Shown here: piece after piece, positions 1 through 9,614 of the stretch
Layout: each line of letters starts with the position of its first letter
Numbering within the stretch: position 1 is the stretch's first letter
Assembly (NCBI GenBank): GCA_949358305.1
Contig: OX442314.1
Location: 44,524,581-44,588,580 of the forward strand
Reading direction: 5' to 3'
DNA length: 64,000 nt
Source: Strigamia acuminata
Taxonomy: Eukaryota; Arthropoda; Chilopoda; Geophilomorpha; Linotaeniidae
Position numbers and translations under genes: made by a program
Notes under the pieces: generated by a model
The model's input: only the letters and a program-made list of their open reading frames with translations
What the model was told of the DNA's origin: nothing
Databases searched by the model: none

Positions 1-1918
1 GAGACTGAATGGCTTCGACGCCGAAGTTTAATGCCTGACAACCTATGGGAACCGACAGACCCATCATTTATCGTGTGGGAGAATTTTTATACGGAAATCA
101 ACGCGATATAGCAGAAAACCTACAGATTATGCAATTACGGGATTTCCAACGCCACATTTCTTTTTTTTGCAATTCGTTTTTGGAAGGAACGGTTCACATT
201 GAGTAGTAAGTCATCAAAATTATGTTATTTTAATTGTTATTTCCAATATTTTTTTTTAATTTCAGATGTGCACAAGTGAGGGGGATGTGGAATGACAATT
301 AGAACTAGATTAGAACTAGATTTCAACATTAACAGCGTAGAAATTGTGACATTGTCCCGGTTATGGGAACTTAATCTCTTTGGTAAGTTTTATTTATTCC
401 ATCTATTTACTTATTTATTTATTTATTTAATTTTTGTTTTTAGTCCAATCTTGGTGAGTTGCAGGGAGCCTGACGGTCATCGTCACAACCATCATATTTT
501 ACATTACGTTTATACATCTAGCTTAATTAAAAGAGCGCATTCTCTTTGCCCACTGTTTATCCCCTTTCATCTCTGCCCTTGGGTCATGAAATTTCTCATG
601 CACTCAAGTACCTGTCAGCGTAAAATGTTTCCTATGTCTTTGTAAAACCCTTAGAGGCCTTGTTTTAGCGCTCACTGCTGTGATCTCTGCATATACTTAT
701 ATATTTTCGTGTAGGGAATAATTAAACCTATTCATTACTGGTACTTTAATAAATCACATCATAGTATATTTATGAATACTTATGTTTGGCTCATTTATTC
801 ACATATTTAATCTTATATCTGTCTATCAATTTCAACTGTCGTTATTAAGAAGTCAGATTGTTATTTACACATATTTATTCAATTGTTATACTTTTTTTTT
901 TATCTTTTTATGGCTAAGGCTGTGCACTGTCACCCCTCAAGTGACATACCTGGACCGGAGTGACCATCCTGTCACTTCGAAACCCCCGTATTTGCGATTT
1001 TGTTGTTTAATTATTAGAGGGAGACCTTTATGTTGAGAGGATTTCAGCTGATCTTGGCGATACTTACGAAGAAATTCATAAATTTACTTTATGCTTGCGG
1101 CACTTGCGATTGGTGATACAAACTGAAAAATTTTTTTGTCTACGCCGGGTTGAGTAGGTTAAAATTGTTTTCATTTCATCGTAAATTAGCACACACACCC
1201 ACAAACATTCACGTCGAGTTAAATAAAAGCTCTGCTCACTAAACGATGCCAACATACTCAAACGGCACCAGTCACTCGTTACCATATCCATGGTAACCAG
1301 TCTGTGTTTGCACATGGTGGCGCGCATCACTTGATTTTTACGACATGTTCAATTCACGTGTTTCGCCTCCACTTTCTTTTTTAATTTTTAGTAACCATAA
1401 AATATCCTTACCCGCCGTTCGGAATGAAGAGCAGAAAGGAGTGCACGAAGGTAATAGTTTTACCAGGAGGAAGAATCAACAAGTTTTGATGAGATTTTGC
1501 TATTCATAGAGGGAGACCTTTATGTTGAGAGCATTTCAGCTGAAATCGTTTTCTGGAATGATTGCGTACATTGAATAACTTTTAACCAATGGCGTGATGC
1601 AAGGTCCGACACTCGCCGGAAGCAGATTTATGATTAATACAGAGACCAATTAATAAGGTCGGCACCGGCAGCAGCAGAGATTGCGCTTTCACGAGAGGAG
1701 ATGACCGCTGAAGACACACAAGTGGTTCAAGCGCATCAGGCTCGTCGAGATCACGCCACATTGGCGGCCGAGAATGGGAATAATCACATACCAGGCAGTC
1801 AGGTGGCAGCTGCATCACCTGGGGATGCTTGGCCCCAGAAATTATAAATATTGTTGTAAAATACACAAATCAACAAGGGGAACGAATTATTCAAAAGCTA
1901 AACCAAGCTGATCAAACG
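1..1918. repeat. Segmental duplication, left arm, copy 1
   Basis: This stretch is repeated at 17203-19118 with an offset of 17,202. By eye the two differ at only a handful of sites: a 2-bp T-run indel near 1130 and a few substitutions near 1187-1195. The true left boundary lies outside the window because homology already holds at base 1. It contains intron-like pieces (GTAAGT near 207 with a TTTCAG near 265; GTAAGT near 382 with a TTTTTAG near 442), but I could not build a convincing protein from them. Apart from a short reading frame at its left edge and the piggyBac-like relic at its right end, no gene is supported. Confidence 0.9.
1016..1543 (+). repeat. 36-bp direct repeat pair flanking about 460 bp
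   Basis: AGAGGGAGACCTTTATGTTG and the 16 bases after it, at 1016-1051, recur at 1508-1543 with one mismatch. Both lie in the left arm, and the pair is also present in copy 2 at 18218-18253 and 18708-18743. No coding capacity is evident between them. Confidence 0.7.
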
Positions 1919-2045
1919 TCTAAACGGAATTGGCAAGCGGTTGATGCCACTGAAATAAATGCAACAATTGGCATTTTACTTTTGGCTGGACCTTTTAAGG
2001 AGACCAAACAAGCTCTACGTTTCCTTTGGAATACAAAACCGCAAA
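1829..2045 (+). pseudogene. piggyBac-like transposase N-terminal fragment
   Basis: The frame reads PEIINIVVKYTNQQGERI, then a WQAVDATEINATIGILLLAG stretch and a W near residue 67. This matches the layout of the N-terminal part of DDE_Tnp_1_7 (piggyBac) proteins: a YTN region, then W..(8-10 residues)..E(L/I)..(F/T)IG(I/L)L. There is no upstream ATG in frame, and the similarity stops near 2045, where a different transposase relic begins. Copy 2 keeps only the part before 1918, because the gypsy LTR joins there. It is a dead fragment. Confidence 0.5.
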
Positions 2046-2405
2046 TGCAATTTACTACCTTTTCAAGAATAAAGAAGCTGCAGCATTCTTCAAAACCATT
2101 AACGATGGATTTGATGTTTTGAATTCACGGATACCAGTTGAAAAGAAACTCCTGAAAAGTGCGTTTGGAATGGTATTCGACATACAAAATAAAGTTTTCG
2201 AAGACACGAGAAGAGCAATTCATTTCATGGAGGTGTTAGGATCAAATGGCCGCCTTCTACCATTTCAAGAGGGAATAAATAAAGAGCATTGAGTCACTTC
2301 GCGAGCTTTTTCGAGATTATAAAGCCCTCGGTCGGAACATCACGACCAACAATTTTTTACGGGTTTGCCATTACCTGAGAATTTATACCCGCGACGTTTG
2401 ACTCT
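2046..2405 (+). pseudogene. P-element/THAP9-like transposase fragment
   Basis: The frame starting near 2046 contains a FDVLNSR motif followed by a LK.AFG stretch and a GRLLPFQEG(I) stretch. Family knowledge: P/THAP9 transposases carry a (F/W)D..NSR motif, then a segment ending in a (L/F)..FQKG motif. After about 2285 the similarity continues one frame over, with SIESLRELFRDYKAL, so there is at least one frameshift as well as 5' and 3' truncation. It directly abuts the piggyBac-like fragment. Only short motifs support the family call. Confidence 0.5.
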
Positions 2406-2699
2406 GCTAGGCACCATTATAAAAAATTGAAAACATTTACCTAAGCTGAATTCAAGTTTGAAAGTAGGGACAACTCTATTGTAAAATGCCCTGAGAAACA
2501 ATTCATGAAAAATGTGGATTCTACTTAAGATAAATATTTTTGCCATCCAAGTTGCAACAAAAATGTTCCAAACTGTTCAAGTTGACCAAAGAATCCACTA
2601 GGAAATTTCAATCAAGAAGACTAAAAGTGTACAAGGATGTAAGCATCGACCGGTTCCACACACAAAGAAATCACGAAAGAATGTTGGGCTCACAATTAA

Positions 2700-2945
2700 A
2701 CAAAAAATGCAAATGCCACATTCATGAAGGAATGAGGGCTAGCAATGCATTTAAAAATGTAAATGCCACCAATCATGAAAGAATGTGGGCTTACAATACA
2801 ATAAGCGATTGTGACAGAAATTTTCAAATGACCAGAGCTCTCTTCTGGTTCTACTGAGATGTGTTAAGTCATCAGTTTATCCAGGGGTGGCCACGTGGAG
2901 GTAGAGAGTTGGATTTTACACCCCCTAAATAAAAAATAAATCATC
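2700..2945 (+). repeat. Interspersed repeat ending in GAGTTGGATTTTACACCCCC
   Basis: This unit contains two diverged copies of an ATGCCAC-ATTCATGA-GGGCT(T)A(C/G)CAATGCA motif and ends with ACCAGAGCTCTCTTCTGGTT and a GTAGAGAGTTGGATTTTACA tail. Related units are at 7510-7720 and 33276-33486 (the two segment copies). A lone 3' tail occurs at 3432-3462. No coding potential is recognised. Confidence 0.65.
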
Positions 2946-3880
2946 CATGAATAAACATAGCGCAGCAAAAGACAAACAATACAACAGAATTATAAAAAAA
3001 AATTAAAAATAAGCACGAGAAATCAAATCAATCAATCGATAAACAAAAAAAATCAACTTTGGCCGTGAAAATTGTCAATTTTAGCCCAATTATATTGACG
3101 TATTTGCGGCTAGATGTGTCCAAAATGTACCCAAAATCAAAATTGATAGTTGCTGGAGTTTATCGATACCGGTACCTGAATGGTTTGTCGTATTGCGCGG
3201 ATAAAATTAACGAAATTCTATCAAAAAGAACCTCCAACAATAATTCGAACTACACACAGAAGAGCAGACTGCCACTAAAGAAGAAACAAGGTAACGCTGA
3301 ATAATGAGAATTAAACTTAAAAATGTATCTGATAAAACATCGTTACCAGCACGGAACCACAACGACCTTCCATTGTCAGGAGACACGTCGACAAGCCTTG
3401 GAAATCACTACGGGGTTCACAGGAGGAAGAACACCGAGTTGGATTTTACACCCCCTTAAGAAATAAATAAAAAATAATAAATGTGCGATGTTAATAGTTA
3501 ATTAAAGGTTACGGGAGATGTGTATTTCCATACACAATACATTTACGTTTTTTGTTTTTCTCCTCGACGAACAAAAGGCGTCCTTCACGAATGCGGAATC
3601 AACGTGGCTACGGGGTTTACACATGCACATCATGGTTACCGTTCTCGACAGAACGAATCTTAAAGCTTTAACATAGTTATTTACGGTAGCCTAGAAGGAT
3701 AGTTCCTGTTGTAGAGTTTCTGTCACATTTGCAGATAAGAACAAAATAGTTAGAAATACTAAAACTTGGTAATCTGCATGAAATTAACAGCAAAAAAACC
3801 AAATTTTACGTATCAAACTTGCACATTTTTGCAAAAATTAATATTTTGTTAAATTTAAGGATAATTAGGAAACTGTTTTT
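2946..3880. other. Intergenic, AT-rich, with one weak ORF
   Basis: The stretch is mostly AT-rich with fragments of the GAGTTGGATTTTACACCCCC repeat. The reading frame 3059-3304 lacks an ATG at its start and includes MYPKSKLIVAGVY followed by a DKINEIL stretch. This faintly resembles the C-terminal part of SGNH/GDSL-type hydrolases (hydrophobic strand, then a conserved small loop, then a helix with IN..I/L). I do not regard that as secure. Nothing else is supported. Confidence 0.3.
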
Positions 3881-4021
3881 GTGTACATTGTAACGTTGCT
3901 AAAAGTCAACCACCCAACACGCACATCCCAGATAGGCCAAAGTAACAAAAAATACACGTTCACAGGTGGCGCAGTTGTGCCTGGCGTACGGGAAACGTTA
4001 ATCACCGTTTTTACGACGTTT

Positions 4022-4056
4022 CATTATATAAGAGACACATTGCCCATCTTAGTTTC
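4022..4056 (+). promoter_or_regulatory. TATA box and initiator
   Basis: TTATATAAG at 4024-4032 is followed 26 bp later by an arthropod-type initiator (CTTAGTTTCG near 4048-4057). The spacing is typical of a TATA/Inr core promoter. An ATG opens the next gene at 4103, about 50 bp downstream. This part is absent from segment copy 2. Confidence 0.55.
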
Positions 4057-4102
4057 GTTACTGAGAACACCTTTCTTGTTACTACACAATCTCTTATCAA
4101 TC

Positions 4103-4699
4103 ATGTCTTCGCCACAAAATGTCCGCGAAGCATTAGGAAAAGTTGAAGCGCCGCCGCAGAAGACGAGACTCGTTAGTCTGAAGAAAAAATCGAGAAAGCG
4201 AAAGAAGGGAAATCTCCAAGCCCAGTCGACGGCGCCGCCTCCGTCTCCGCCAACGGTCGCCGCGAGACCCCAGTCTCCTCCTCCGTCTCCGCCTCCGCCA
4301 ACGGTCGCCGCGAGACCCCAGTCTCAACGCCGCCTCAAGACGTTGAATACGATCAAAAATAAATATCCGGGCCTGGTTATGCATCCCGCCACGTCCGCAG
4401 TTATGCAGGCTCTTCCAGATTGTGGCCGGTCTTTTTTCCAGTGGTTGGAGACGACTATCGAGGAGGGACCCGTTCCCAACCGCCTGTTGCATCAGTGGCT
4501 GGTACGTGTTCACCGAAACCCTGTCAATGCCACCGAAGCCCGACGCATTCACTACGCCACCGATGGCGTCGTCCCAACCCCGATGATCATCTGGGTGCAC
4601 GAGCGAATTCACGCCGCGCATGCGCCACCCACCAGCCATGCTCAGTTTTTCCTAAGCGAACGGGAAGACTCTGCCGATGCCACGACCCGTCCCGAGTAG
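4103..4699 (+). CDS. Stand-alone protein with the ORF3 C-terminal block
   Basis: Single-exon frame of 198 codons from the first ATG downstream of a TATA/Inr pair; an in-frame GTG farther upstream is not needed. Layout: a lysine/arginine-rich, nuclear-localisation-like stretch (residues about 28-38); two copies of a PPSPP..TVAARPQS unit encoded by a tandem DNA repeat at 4228-4326; then a conserved block (about 80-190) with KTL..YPG, FFQWLE, LLHQWLVR and MIIWVHERI motifs. The same block, with matching spacing, forms the C terminus of ORF3 in Gypsy-2 (40890-41522). A copy of bases 4371-4699 lies at 30137-30465 behind a foreign 5' end. A poly(A) signal AATAAA follows within 60 bp. Function is unknown. 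It is either a domesticated gene or a retroelement ORF3 remnant that acquired a promoter. Confidence 0.55.
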   Translation: MSSPQNVREALGKVEAPPQKTRLVSLKKKSRKRKKGNLQAQSTAPPPSPPTVAARPQSPPPSPPPPTVAARPQSQRRLKTLNTIKNKYPGLVMHPATSAVMQALPDCGRSFFQWLETTIEEGPVPNRLLHQWLVRVHRNPVNATEARRIHYATDGVVPTPMIIWVHERIHAAHAPPTSHAQFFLSEREDSADATTRPE

Positions 4700-6049
4700 G
4701 ATCGCTCGACTTCACAATTAAAATACAATTTTCGCGAATACGTTTCTTTTAATAAAAATAAAAATGATTTTTTAATAAACAGTTTCTTAAATTTTAATGA
4801 AAATAAAACGATAACATTTTATATTAAATCACTTGCGAATGAATCTTTTTTGCCGTGGCGTTGGCGTTGGTGCTGGCAGTGGCAACACGTATTCATTAAT
4901 CTCCAAAGTATAAATAGTCAGAACGACATTATTGCACGCTGGACACAGCTTAATCTTCTGCATCGTTAGGTATCGCCCTACCAGCATCGTTGGACATTTG
5001 TATAACTTATTTGTATTAATTTCATATTATTGTTTAATTGTAACATTACTTTTTTTTGTTTTTATTTCATGTATCATTTGCAATAGTTTTGGTTATATTT
5101 CGGCCAGTCTGGGAAAGGTGATTCTCGTCATCTAAATGTTATTACACTTTGGTGCTGTTGTCTTTGGATGGTGTGTGTGGCTTCTATATGTCCCTTCCTT
5201 TTCTGAGGGAGATGTGACTGCTGGGCCACCCAAGGGTAACCCGTGTCACTGCCACACACCGCCCAGTGGCCCTAAGGTCATCCCTCCTTGTGTAATTATG
5301 ATTCTTTTCTCGTTTTTAGATGCACGCAACAACGTATGACAGGATCATTCCTGTTACTGAATTACTTGTAGAGCAATTTAGATTTATTCACCTGATAGAA
5401 GTCCCAACTGCCGTCTGTCCTAATTGCAACACACTAATCCGGTTTGTAAGTGCTTTTCATTTGTATTCACCCAGGTCTGTGTAGCCCCCATTGGGTGTGA
5501 CCTCTATGTCCTGGCTTTTCCACCCAAGGGTGACCTGCGTCACAACCACACATCGCCCAATGGCCCAATAATGCAATAAACCAGTACGGGAAAAACGTAG
5601 TTGCGTAGTGTTGGGAGAGAGAAGAGCGGTTTAGCATTCAAGTCGACGATGGGCAGCAAGGCCGGCAGCATTTTTAGCACGCTGATTTGGTAATTTTGCT
5701 TGGAAAAAGTCCTGAGCGCGAGTCCCGTGGACACGAGGAGGATGGCCTGCGCTGTGTGGTTATGTCCGCTGTGCGCTTGGTCGCTGGCAGTGCTGGGCTG
5801 GCCCGGCGGACTACCGGGAGTTTCCCGGTGGCCCGTGGCCGCTGTGGCCTGTCGCGGCCTGCTGTGGCGTGTCCCGACTTCATTAATTGTGGCCCGGACA
5901 CCCAGATTTCCCGGCCATAAATTTGTTCCCAGTCCAGCCCTGGTCGCTGGCCAAAACATGCACCCAGTAGCGGATCTGCCATTAGCTATCCAAATGACGA
6001 TGCCAATTCACTTCCCTGTCAATCTTTCTCAACGGTTGTATGGAGATAA

Positions 6050-6310
6050 GCGAGCGCAAAATTTTTGCATTTCTATCCACATGGCGCTCCAGTGGATGCA
6101 CCCTCTTATAATTCGGTAAAATGATACAAGCTATCATTTCCGCCAGTTTTCATTCAACAACACCGTGGTACACACTTGTTCATATTTCTTATGGATCAAG
6201 TTAACCAAGCACCCGGCGCAAACTCTAACTATTGTATTCAACTGCCTCGAGTCTTTCCAATTATTTGCACCTCAAACTTTCACAAACAGAATGTTTACAC
6301 TAAGCGAAAA
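6050..6310 (+). repeat. Interspersed repeat family (ATTCAACTGCCTCGAGTCTT core)
   Basis: The unit runs from GGCGCTCCAGTGGATGCACC through TTATAATTCGGTAAAATGAT to TCCAATTATTTGCACC. Full or partial relatives are at 31816-32076 (segment copy 2), 36955-37040, 38225-38450, 38815-39020 and 39345-39430. The TTATAA box with a downstream CAGTTTTCATTC resembles a core promoter, so this may be the end of a non-autonomous or LTR-type element. No ORF is supported. Confidence 0.6.
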
Positions 6311-6915
6311 CGCGGAATTATCCATCCAAGAACCTTAGAAATTTATATCTCAATCTGAGATGATTAAAACCTCCTTCGTATGATTTTTTTCCATTCCATA
6401 CCATATCCAGTAAGTAATAATTATTTTAGTATCTATTTCATTAAATTTGTGGTATTATGTTTCTTTTCTCATTTCAGATTCGCTGAAGAAACGTGTGGCA
6501 AGATAATTCCCGTTTTTGAATTACGAGGGAGTGCAATTTAGATTTATTAACCTTACAGAAGTCCCAACTGCAGTCTCTCCTCATTGTAATACTCCAATCC
6601 GATTTAGCAACTTCGGCGTACTAATTGGAGTACCCCAAATCCAGCAATAAGGAAGAAAAAATTTATTTACTTATATACTATAATATATCTGTTGCTAACG
6701 CATGTTTTTTATATTTAAATAAACTTTTTTTGACGACTATCTTTTCTTTTTTTGTTAAGAGAATCAATTGTTTGGTTGTTGTAAAGTTCAAGTGACAGTT
6801 TAGTTTATCGTTTTTAATTATTTTTAACATTTTGGTGGGGAAAGAACCATATCGACTGATTAAAGTGCTATTGGCAGATCATTTGTGTTTATTATTTATG
6901 TATGTTTTGGTGTTA

Positions 6916-6990
6916 ACACAACATAAATATGGAAGTAATTCACACAACATAAATATGGAAGTAATTCACACAACATAAATATGGAAGTAA
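6916..6990 (+). repeat. 26-bp tandem repeat, about 2.9 copies
   Basis: The unit ACACAACATAAATATGGAAG plus six more bases is repeated almost perfectly three times. The same array with the same copy number is at 32682-32756 in segment copy 2, so it predates or was copied with the duplication. Confidence 0.9.
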
Positions 6991-8202
6991 AAGTAAATAG
7001 AAAAAAGTTGAATTTACATAGCAAAATAGAGTTGATAACTGAATTGTTCGTGGAAAGGATTTTGCTCAACATTACAAATGTCAAGGCAACAAACAGTGAG
7101 CCACAACGAGAAGCTATAATCAGATCACCAGATATTTCTTACTGTTAGTTATTTACCGAATTTTGATGCTTTTTATGTGTAAAGCCTCACTTCGATATTT
7201 CTATTTGAGTTTTTGATGAGTTAGGACACATTTTGTGTTCATTTGTGATAATTATTTAATCTTAATACCATATTTTTCTAACTTCTTTTTTTATTGCCTA
7301 CTTCTTGCTTTTTGAATTTCAATTAAGAATGTGACTACTATTCCACAGTTTTTTCTTTTTTTTTCTCGTCTCTAGGAAACTTTTTGGAATAAATTCACGC
7401 GATAATTTGCCACACGAAATGAATGCTTCAGAATAACCTCCTTATTTCATTTTTGCTTGTCTACATTTACTAAAATCCAATAAATACCAAAAAATACAAG
7501 TTCATATAAATGCCACATTCATGAAGGTGTGGGCTTACAATGCAATGAGAAATGTAAATTCCACATTCATGTGGGCTTACAATACACAAAAAATATCTGA
7601 AATGTGAAAATGACCAGAGCTCTCTTCTGGTTCAACCGAGACAAATCATGTGCTCAGTTTATCCATGGGTGACCACGTGGAGGTAGAGAGTTGGATTTTA
7701 CACCCCCTTAATAAAAACAGTAACTTATTTCTACTTGCATCGTCCAAGAAATTCAATCACTCACTCAATCCTGACATGAAAATATTACATTCGTGTATCT
7801 CTGCTCAGGCATGCAGAGATCGCTGTGAAAATAAAGTTCATGTCGACGTAGTCTCGGAGTTTTCCGCGTTTTTACAACAATTTTTGTTTTACAAATTATT
7901 AAAAAATGTTGATTCTAGCAAGCTGAAACGTACAAGGTACCTAAAAACCGAATCCAAAATTAATAAACGTCAATTTTAAATTAAAACCTTGACCGCGACA
8001 ACGTGACCCATCGTAGCGAGGCGCCGACATGAAAACGAACAAATAAAATCTACGGGGTTTACATGCGAAAGAAACGGTTAATTGCTCGAGATAGAATAAA
8101 TCCTTTCACGTTATTTTTAATAGATACGGAGGCTGACATGGTCTGATGACTCAAATTGGCATTACTGGACACTACTATTGGCTGGTGATATCATTAGTGA
8201 AT

Positions 8203-8505
8203 CTAAAAAGGTTTTTGTAATTTGCCTTGGGTGATCAAGACAAAAAGATAAAATGAGAGACAAACGAAAATGGGAAATAAAATGTGAATTACTTCGACAT
8301 GTTGGGCATTTTCGGGCGTTTCCTGGCGCTTCACAAAGCGGCGTGCTTTGGTTTTAGCTATAATCTGATTTCTGAGGCTATTATTTAATTCTTCTGCCAA
8401 TTTCTTATGAGTGTTATTCATTAGAACTGTGCGGTATAACGAGTCCGGACGTTTAGGAGTAGAAATTCGCGTCGGCGAAATGGTTAGTTTGTTGTTGGTG
8501 TTCAT
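8203..8505 (-). CDS. Hypothetical protein, 100 codons, conserved in both segment copies
   Basis: The frame starts at ATG 8505; a longer reading would need a TTG start. It is basic and Ser/Thr/Asn-rich at the N terminus (SPTRISTPKRPDSLYR), then has a helical KKLAEELNNSLRNQIIAK segment. The last 29 codons are hydrophobic and may be intronic: a GTAATT donor candidate at 8292-8287 follows 71 codons in phase 0. The counterpart at 33969-34271 keeps the frame, and some of the differences are synonymous, which hints at selection. I do not recognise the family. It lies convergent to nothing and upstream of the MULE insertion. Confidence 0.4.
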   Translation of the reverse strand: MNTNNKLTISPTRISTPKRPDSLYRTVLMNNTHKKLAEELNNSLRNQIIAKTKARRFVKRQETPENAQHVEVIHILFPIFVCLSFYLFVLITQGKLQKPF

Positions 8506-9006
8506 CGCGAATGGATTGTAGCGATCAAACGAGATTTGAATTGAATGTTGTATTGCTTGAAGATGGATACGTTTCGTTTTCGTTGTTTGGATGTTGCCCG
8601 TAGCGGAAGGATTGTTTAGTAACGTTTCAAGCACGCTAATGTGGGGTAAAAGAATTAATTTAATCAATAAAATCTTAAGATGAAGCCACAAGTAGATTTT
8701 CGTCTAGTTTTTGTTATTTTATTTAATTATTTTCCGTCACGAATTTTTATTTTCGTTTGGAAATATAAATTTTTATTTGATATGGATCTAAAAACAGTCT
8801 AAAAAAGCACTAGGAGTGCTAAATCCATTAATATCTTAAAATTATTTGGTTTTCGAATTATTATGAAATTGAATTCGTTGAAATGAGGTTCAACTGTTTG
8901 GATAAAATAATAAATACAAATATTTAGGTTTAGATGAATTGTCTTATGGTTACTTACAAGTTAGACTTGAAAATAATGCATTTTTAGACAGCAAGGAATA
9001 AAAATA

Positions 9007-9246
9007 CGCATTGTCTATTCCCACAAACGTTTGTGGGAATAGACATGTGTCTATTTCCACAAACGTTTGTGGGAATAGATGGCCGTCACTGGGCCGGCTA
9101 TTTCCACAAACAGCCATCATTCGGCCGGCTATGGTATGGTGCGCCAAAAACGCGCTATGTGAAGTTTCGGGTTGCCGAGGACGGGAGGACGGGAACGTAG
9201 CGAGAACGTGAAAACGAGAAAAGCGAAACGAACCAATGACGTGGGG
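9007..9246 (+). repeat. MULE left terminal inverted repeat
   Basis: Pairs with 12885-13079. It is longer than the right TIR because an internal 46-bp stretch containing the palindrome TTCCCACAAACGTTTGTGGG is duplicated, whereas the right TIR has one copy of it. The inner edge is CCAATGACGTGGGG against CCCCACGCCATTGG on the right. The outermost 10-12 bases match only partly. Confidence 0.9.
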
Positions 9247-9256
9247 GTGGAGTTGA

Positions 9257-9268
9257 GATATATAAAGA
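9257..9268 (+). promoter_or_regulatory. Putative TATA box of the MULE
   Basis: GATATATAAAGAG lies just inside the left TIR, about 350 bp upstream of the transposase ATG. The intervening sequence is the tandem array and is presumed 5' UTR. The position is consistent with TIR-driven transcription. Confidence 0.45.
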
Positions 9269-9288
9269 GATGAATTTGTAACAAAGAT

Positions 9289-9566
9289 CACTTGTTGGAT
9301 TGGAGTCTAACTGAACGGTGTGTTTGTGATAGTTTACAGTAATATACCTGAAACTTGTAACATCTCACTTGTTGAATTCTAACGAACGGTGTGTTTGTGA
9401 TAGTTTACAGTAATAAACTTGTAACATCTCACTTGTTGGATCCTAACTAAATGGTGTGTTTGTGATAGTTTACAGTAATAAACTTGTAACATCTCACTTG
9501 TTGGATCTTAACTGAATGGTGTGTTTGTGATAGTTTACAGTAATAAACTTGTAACATCTCACTTGA
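9289..9566 (+). repeat. About 64-bp tandem repeat, four copies, in the MULE leader
   Basis: The unit contains CATCTCACTTGTTGGAT and GGTGTGTTTGTGATAGTTTA and AATAAACTTGTAA. Four copies run head to tail, with small differences such as ACGG/ATGG. Each copy carries an AATAAA, which is unusual upstream of a coding region. Subterminal arrays of this kind often bind transposase; that role is inferred here. Confidence 0.9.
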
Positions 9567-9614
9567 AGTTCTGAATTTCGGTATTTCTATTGAATACATT
9601 TGAATTTTAATACT

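Larger units (their letters stand above)
4371..8997. repeat. Segmental duplication, middle arm, copy 1
   Basis: Homologous to 30137-34782 with offset 25,766. From 4371 to about 8390 the copies look identical apart from single changes (for example at 4579). From about 8400 onward substitutions and small indels become frequent. The left edge falls exactly on GCCTGGTTATGC, shared by both junctions. From 4700 to 8200 no gene is supported: it holds poly(A)-like A/T runs, pieces of interspersed repeats also found at 36-39 kb, and a GC-rich stretch at 5640-5960 whose long ORFs look fortuitous. Confidence 0.9.

Noticed and set aside
4133-4639. 168-aa minus-strand ORF rich in Arg
   Set aside because: Antisense shadow of the Pro-rich tandem repeat in the gene at 4103-4699; composition explained by CCG/CGG repeats.
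5540-6119. Several overlapping ORFs of 77-139 aa on both strands (also 31306-31885)
   Set aside because: GC-rich repeat sequence with few stop codons in all frames; no motif and no consistent start. Identity between copies follows from the recent duplication.
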